64,000 nt of DNA from Homalodisca vitripennis (lineage: Eukaryota > Arthropoda > Insecta > Hemiptera > Cicadellidae), in NCBI RefSeq assembly GCF_021130785.1, contig NC_060214.1, forward strand, positions 106,428,001 to 106,492,000. The letters run 5' to 3'. The translations under genes were made by a program, and so were the position numbers. Below are positions 58,180 to 64,000 of the stretch, piece after piece (the stretch's first letter is position 1; the number at the start of each line of letters is the position of its first letter). The notes below the pieces were generated by a model that saw only the letters and a list, made by a program, of their open reading frames with translations, had not been told where the DNA came from and searched no databases.

Positions 58180-61100
58180 ATGCGTAAAAAAATTAAAAGT
58201 TTAATGGAAGAAAAATTTCAAGAAACTGTGAAAAATATGGAAAGGTTTTATTATTTATTTTTAGAATATGAATACAAAAGAAGTTTATTGAATGTTGAAA
58301 AACAAACTTGTCCAATGTATTTTACTATAAAAGCTGACAAAATCTTTGACGTAAACGACTTTTATTACTAAGCAATTTAATAAATTAACACATCGAGAAC
58401 AGACAAATCATCCAAATAGGGGTTTGGGGTTGGACATTTAAAACTTGTAAACAACTGATTTTGAGCCTTAACAAACACGAAATAATGAACGCAGGATCAT
58501 AATATATCAATTTTACCACAAGAGATAAAGGTAGAAAAAGCTTGTGTAAATATCAAAAATAAAGATGACTTATGCTTTATTTACTCTATCCGATGCGCAA
58601 TTGAAAAGCCTAAGAGAGACTGTGAACGTGCAAAACAATAAGAAAAAATCGTGAATGATGGAAATATTTTCTGGATTTTGACTATCGAATATCTTTAAAA
58701 GATATATAAATATTTTGAGAAACGAAGCTACAATTGCAAGTATAAATATCCGAAAATGTCAATTAATATCTATACTTTATGATGAGAAATTACACATTGT
58801 TCCGTTGCAAAATTTCAGAAATATATGATGCAGAATAAAATATTGATCTACTGTATGTAAAACAAGATGACAAATCTCATAATGTTTTGATAACAGATTT
58901 AAATATATTAGTGAGTTCTCAATTACCTAAGCACGAACACAAAAAAAATGTTATGTAGAAAATTTTTAAGCCATTTCTATAAATCTGGGGATTTAGCAGA
59001 TAATTTTGAAATTTGTAAAAGAACATGAAGTTTGTAAACCAATTATGCCATTTTCCAGGTAAAACAACTAAATTTACTAATTATCAAAAGAATTTCAATC
59101 ATCCTTATGTTATTTATATGGATTTTTGAGAGTATTTTAGAAAAAATCTCGACATGTAAGACAATCCACAAAGATCGACTACAACCAAGATTCAGAAGCA
59201 CATTTCATATGGTTTTTACTCTATATCTAGTATCGAATGTTACCAATCGCATGTACAAACCGATATGTCATAGAGCGAAAAATGAGGAAGATTTGCCTAA
59301 TGTTCCTAATAAATTGTTTGAAGAGCTCAATAAATTATCAAAATACATAGCTAAAAAAAATATAATTAAAAAAACATGAAGCCTATGAAGTTAACTGAAG
59401 AAGAAGAGATTTCCTACCAAAATGCAAACTTTTGCCATATCTGTGAATGGTCTGCTTATGATGTTGGGTCAATTCAGTATGGTTTTACTCCTGATAATAA
59501 ATTGGAAAGATAAAAGTTATAATAAAGTAAGACATCAAGTCATTTCACCGGCAAATTTTCGAGGTGAGCTTATAGATGTTGTAATCAAATTTTGAAATTC
59601 CCCCCAGAATATTCCAGTTTTCTGCCACAATATGTCAAATTACGACACTCACTTGTACATAAAAGACTTGGCTAAACAATATGGAAATGTTGATTTGATG
59701 GCAAAAGACTGACGAGCGTACAAAAATTATTCAGTAAATTCTGGATATGGGTATGAGTTTGACAATGATAAGCCAAGAAAGTTCATTAAGTTTTCGTTTG
59801 TAGATACGTTCAGATTCATGGCGTCATCTATTGAAAAAATTAGTTAAAGATTTAAAGAAAGAAGACTTCAAGCATAAATATCATTTATACAGAATGAAAG
59901 AATATTGAATGAAATTATAGACCGAGAGACGAGACGAGAAACAAATGAAGAAGACGAGATTTTAAAATATTGTCTGGAAAAGGCATATTCCCTTATGAAT
60001 TTATCGATAGTATTGAAAAACTTGATTACACGGAAGAGCTGAAAATTCAAGATTAATATTCGCTTTTGACAGATGAGAGCATATTATCTGAGAAAGATCT
60101 TCAACACTATTAAAATGTATGGAACAAATTAAAAGAGAAAAATCTAGGAAATTACAATGATTTGTACAACATCCAAGATGTTTTATTGCTTGCATGATAT
60201 TTTTGAAAAATTTCAGAAAGATTTGTTTAAATTGCTATAAACTTGATCCGACTCATTTTCTAACAGCTCCAAGTTTAGCTTGGGATGCTTTGCTACAATT
60301 AACGAAAATCGAGCTTCAACTAATACACGATTATAATATGTTTTGATAATTAAAAAGACATTCGTGAGAGGCATTTCTCTATGCATTAAGCGATATATGT
60401 GAAAGCAAATAACAAATACTTTAAAGATTTCGATAAGAATAAAGCCCGAAAACTATCTGTTGTACGTCGATTCCAATAATCTTTATGGTTGGGCATTATC
60501 GCGAAATTTACTGTATGGCGATATTAAGTGGATGGATCCAAAAACGTGTACAAAAGAACAATGGCAAGAAACAATTTTAGAACTTACAGGATAAGAAGAT
60601 TATGGTTATATTCTCGAAGTTCATCTAGGATATCCAACGAATTTGTATGAAAAACATAAAGATTTGCCACTTGCTCCTGAACATTTTTAACAAGAAACTG
60701 TGCACAACTTTATTAGATAAAACTCAATACGCTGTTTATTCTAGAAATTTAAAGTTCTATTTAGAACAAGGAATGGTGTTAAAACATGTGAATAGTGTAT
60801 ATTGTATTTGATCAGAAGCCCTTCATAAAAGAATACATTGATTTCAATACAAATATGCGAACCAAAGCTACAAGTGATTTTGAGAAGGACTTTGGACTTT
60901 TAGCTTTTATAAGCTAATGAACAACTCAGATATAGAAAATCTACGAAAATAGATGCGATAATTAAACTTGGAAATGAAGAATGTTCAATGAAACAAGCTA
61001 AAAAATAAATTTCAAATGCTTTAAATCTTTGACGACAACTGTATAGCGAGTCATATGTACAAACAGAAAGTAAAGTTTAACAAGCCAATCTACATTTTTG

Positions 61101-61565
61101 AGTTCTCGACCTTTCAAAATTGTTTAATGTATGAGTTTTATTACGACAAACTTAAGAAATATGATACAGATTCGAATTTATGTTAGGAAAATTTAAAGAC
61201 GAGTTAAATGGCGAAATATTAGAAGAATTTTGTGGATTAAGATCGAAAATGTACTCATACAAAATATTTAGACAAAAATCCGGTAAGATGTAAGGGAATT
61301 AAGAGAAGCGTTGTCAATAAAACAATAAAATATCGATAATTTAAAGAGATTTTTTGTTTGAAAATAAGGAAGAATTTCGTGAGATGAATGTTATAAAAAG
61401 CTATAAACCCATGAATTGTATACGATAACAATCAACAAACTAGCACTGAGCTCGAAAGATGATAAAAGAATTGTACTGGAAAACAAGATCGAAACAGTAC
61501 CGTATGGCTATAAAAATGAAGCGAAACCTGATATATTAGATGAAATTAAATAAACTTGGAAACTT
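58180..61565 (+). pseudogene. Protein-primed type B DNA polymerase (PolB) of the Maverick-like element
   Basis: It would copy the element DNA from a protein primer. In order across frames: an N-terminal region with CVNIKNKDDLCFIYSI (58540), a cysteine-containing LCRKFLSHFYKSG block (58950), exonuclease motif I YVIYMDF (59107), exonuclease motif II CHNMSNYDTHLYIKDL (59622), DTFRFMASSIEKI (59805), LDPTHFLTAPSLAWDALLQL (60243), polymerase motif A YVDSNNLYGWALS (60459), motif B remnant KLMNNS (60912), and motif C DTDS (61163). FKDELNG and DDKR follow in the thumb. The order and spacing fit Polinton PolB. At least a dozen stops and frameshifts make it non-functional. The 90-codon open frame at 59107-59379 is only the first exonuclease segment. 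Confidence 0.88.
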
Positions 61566-61569
61566 TTGA

Positions 61570-62570
61570 CGTATAAATGAAAGATGATTTAATTCACTGT
61601 CACAAATGTAAGAAAAATACTAAAAATATTGATTCTAAAATTGTTCAAAAACTCAAAATGGATTGTATATAATTGCTGCAAAATTTTCAAACTGTAAGAC
61701 AAATAAGATTAAATTGATAAAGAATCCCAAAACAAGTCATTGTTAAGAAAGAAATGTAGAATAAAGAAGAGATAGAGATTGAAGCTAAAGAAATTCATGC
61801 GCCAGTACGAAAGAAATTTAAAAGGAGAAAAGTTATAACTCTTGGAATTGATGATTTATGGGCAGCAGATTTAGTTATAATGTCTAATTATTCGGATCAA
61901 AATGATGAATTTAAGTATATGTTAAACGTTATTGATACTTTTTCTCAAAATATGCTTGGTCAAGAGCGATTAAAAGAAAAAACTGTAAGGATGTTTCAAA
62001 AGCTTTCGAAGATATAGTAAAAAGATGCAATAAAAAAATCAATCACAAACTTCCAATTCTATTGCATACTGATAAGGGTTTTAGTGTTAAAAATAAAAAA
62101 TTTAATGATGGTTTGATTAAATATAATATTATAATTTATCATACTGAAAACGAAGAGAAATCAAGTATTGTAGAGAGATATAACAGGAACTCAATATGAA
62201 AGAATGAAAGTAATTTTTGAGATTAATAAAAACTTTAAAATGGATTCATATTCTTCAAAAAATAGTCACAAATTATAATGATACTGTTCACAGTACAAAC
62301 AAGATGAAACCGAAAGATGTAGATAAAGATGCAGAAAAGGAGTTATTATTATAGGAGTTAGTTTTTCAAGTATGTTCCACCAGAAATTTCACACTAAAAC
62401 TAAATTGAAAATTAATGATCATGTAAGAATTGTTAGTAAAAAACGAACAAATATAAGAACAATTAGACAAGATAAATCTTTGTGATTTATCAATGTAATA
62501 ACAGATCTTGTGACTTATAGCATAAAAGATCTAAATAATGAAGAAAATAACTGGAAGTTTTTATGAATAT
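61570..62570 (+). pseudogene. Retroviral-type (rve) integrase of the Maverick-like element
   Basis: It would join element ends to host DNA. Visible: a Cys-containing region near 61590-61680 (CHKC, then a Cys-Cys remnant) that may be the zinc-binding N-terminus, then DDLWAADLVIM (catalytic Asp near 61868), NVIDTFSQ (second conserved Asp near 61933), LPILLHTDKGFSV (62050) and SSIVERYNR (catalytic Glu at 62172-62174). VHSTNKMKPKDV (62290) and a basic C-terminal strand region KINDHVRIVSKKR (62410) follow. It lies directly downstream of PolB on the same strand. Several frameshifts and stops interrupt it. Confidence 0.85.
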
Positions 62571-62607
62571 GAATTGAGAAAGTCAAAGCTATAATACAAT
62601 TTTTTTC

Positions 62608-62751
62608 CAAAAGAAGTGTTCAATGTGCAAGGAAATAAAAGATCGTCAAGAATTTATAAAAAAAAACAATTTCAAAGACGGATTACAGTATAAATGTAAA
62701 GATTGGCGTAATAAATATCATAATAAATATACGATAAAATTGAAAAATTAA
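62608..62751 (+). pseudogene. Small zinc-ribbon-like protein at the right end of the Maverick-like element
   Basis: The frame reads KKCSMCKEIKDRQEFIKKNN, then DGLQYKCKDWRNKYHNKY and a stop at 62749-62751. The layout Cys-x2-Cys, an F.KN turn, LQY.CK.CR.KY resembles small zinc-binding modules seen beside phage and viral nucleases; here the fourth Cys is Trp. It starts about 40 bp after the integrase. The true start is unclear because an in-frame stop lies upstream. Confidence 0.45.
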
Positions 62752-62760
62752 CTTTAGAAA

Positions 62761-64000
62761 AGAAGGAATTGTGTTTTGTTGCTGAACGGAAAAGGAATTA
62801 AACCATGGATGTACCATCTTAAATGCTAGATTGTGTTGAGTTAAATGTTATAATCATTTTATTTTAGGTGCAGTTAAGCAAAGGGTAACAAAAGGGTTAA
62901 AATATCAACTGAAAGGCAAACTTTTTAAAAATCTCAAAATAAAATATTTTTAAATTTATAATTTCAAATACTAAGGTTCTGAAGCACAACAAAAAAGTAA
63001 ATTTTAGCTTGATATGAAATGTGATAACGTTTATACGAATTTGTATTTTCTTTACTTTTAAACTTGACAGTTACTTTCAAAATGTGCCTCAAGCCAACGG
63101 CTTGGCACTACTGGATCACGCTGTGAGTAACGAAAGGGTTAACCACTGCAAAGTTTAATTAAACGCAGCCTGACCTACTACGTTGATTACGAAAGTAAAT
63201 TCATGCCTACGTATGTATGTGTGTATGTAGGCTATACACAATACCCTTTCGATTTAAGTAACTTGGAGGGTTGAAATTTGGTTTCAAACTCCGTATCTAC
63301 TAACTTTATATCAAAATTTAAAATGATAAACATCAGTCCACTAGGAGTCACTCTCTGGGTGAAGATATCCTCCTACGCAGACTCGAAGTTTGCTGTGGGG
63401 TAAACCTTGTAATAATCAAGAAGCAAGAATCGGTGACATTACGCTTATTAACAGCTGATATTAGGTTAAGAACAATCCGTTAAACGTTTTAAGGGTTATA
63501 TAATTGTTATAAATGTTGTTATAGTTTTAGAAACTGCACTCCTTTAAAAACACTCTAATGTAGCATATCTTCTTTCGACTGTTCTAATGTTACTGTATGA
63601 ACTATCATATTCACAATTCCTTGATAGAGTTGTTAGAATCATGATTAGTACAGCATTGTTATAAAGTTAGAGTATTTAAAGCAAGTAATATTAAATCACA
63701 TAATAAATTATATCTTATCTCGGTATTACGCGTAACGTTCATTTGAATTCTCAAAATAACCTGTACCAAAGGCTATTTTACTTAATATATACTACCTTAA
63801 AACGTTCGCTTCAATACTATAAACATAAAAAACTTTAAATAGTACTAACATTAATTTAAAAAAATGTTTTTTCTTGCATCATTATAATGTTTACAAAGAA
63901 CAATTAATTACGAAAAAAAAACTGTACTATCTGCTGATTAAGCCAAATGAATGGTTTTCAAGACCAATACGGTGGAGTTTTTTAAAAAAGGGAATAGGCC
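62761..64000. other. No recognised gene
   Basis: Moderately AT-rich DNA. A small palindrome (aagccaacggctt) lies at 63092, and unassigned GC-richer DNA spans 63080-63420. At 63957 the sequence ttttcaagaccaatac repeats 16 bases found at 51957 inside mariner element 2, so a related copy could begin at the window edge. Confidence 0.35.

Larger units (their letters stand above)
57168..62760 (+). mobile_element. Decayed, compact Polinton/Maverick-like element (PolB and integrase)
   Basis: One small gene points left and four point right: a zinc-finger/SAP-like protein, a protein-primed type B DNA polymerase, an rve integrase and a small zinc-binding protein. PolB together with a retroviral-type integrase defines the Polinton/Maverick and adintovirus group. 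All frames carry many stops and frameshifts. No packaging ATPase, maturation protease or capsid gene is visible between 56 and 64 kb, so the element is either truncated or a reduced derivative. The termini were not found, and coordinates are those of the gene block. Confidence 0.82.

Overview
The window is AT-rich eukaryotic DNA with no complete host gene. It is dominated by decayed transposable elements of kinds found in arthropods: an APE-type LINE whose ORF1 carries an SGNH esterase, two different Tc1/mariner elements, tRNA-derived SINEs, inverted-repeat MITEs and a Polinton/Maverick-like polymerase-integrase element. The repeat families look like those of sap-feeding Hemiptera (leafhopper-like). 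That assignment is inference from repeat style only. No bacterial features, operons, rRNA, true tRNA or CRISPR array were seen.

Layout. 1-2.0 kb: featureless AT-rich DNA. 2.0-6.6 kb: a minus-strand LINE with ORF1 (Ulp1-like cysteine-protease signature, then SGNH esterase) and ORF2 (APE endonuclease, reverse transcriptase), broken by stops and frameshifts. 7.6-9.76 kb: a diverged direct duplication in which one copy carries about 1.1 kb extra. 9.76-10.2 kb: a LINE 3' end. 11.4-13.0 kb: serial copies of a SINE/RTE-like repeat. 13.9 kb: a small RT remnant. 16.2-17.1 kb: direct repeats and a GC-rich MITE. 18.5-19.2 kb: a SINE and a 5'-truncated LINE. 21.1-22.2 kb: a SINE, one convincing orphan exon on the minus strand, and a 449-bp inverted-repeat element that touches it. 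22-31 kb: mostly empty, with LINE tails, a SINE and a 300-bp inverted-repeat element. 31-50 kb: three diverged direct copies of a unit several kb long, at about 7.4 and 6.3 kb spacing, with a partial fourth. 33.2-34.4 kb: mariner element 1, inside an (AT)n tract. 50.3-52.3 kb: mariner element 2, with unusually long (about 295 bp) terminal inverted repeats. 52.3-57.1 kb: repeats and unassigned DNA. 57.2-62.8 kb: the Maverick-like element. 62.8-64 kb: nothing recognised.

The parts most worth a second look are the compact Maverick-like element with a palindromic divergent intergenic region, the LINE ORF1 that appears to join a Ulp1-like signature to an SGNH domain, the macro-repeat at 31-50 kb, and the exon whose splice acceptor appears to lie against an inserted element. 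All protein-coding transposon genes here are disrupted, so the window reads as a graveyard of mobile DNA, either intergenic or inside a large intron.
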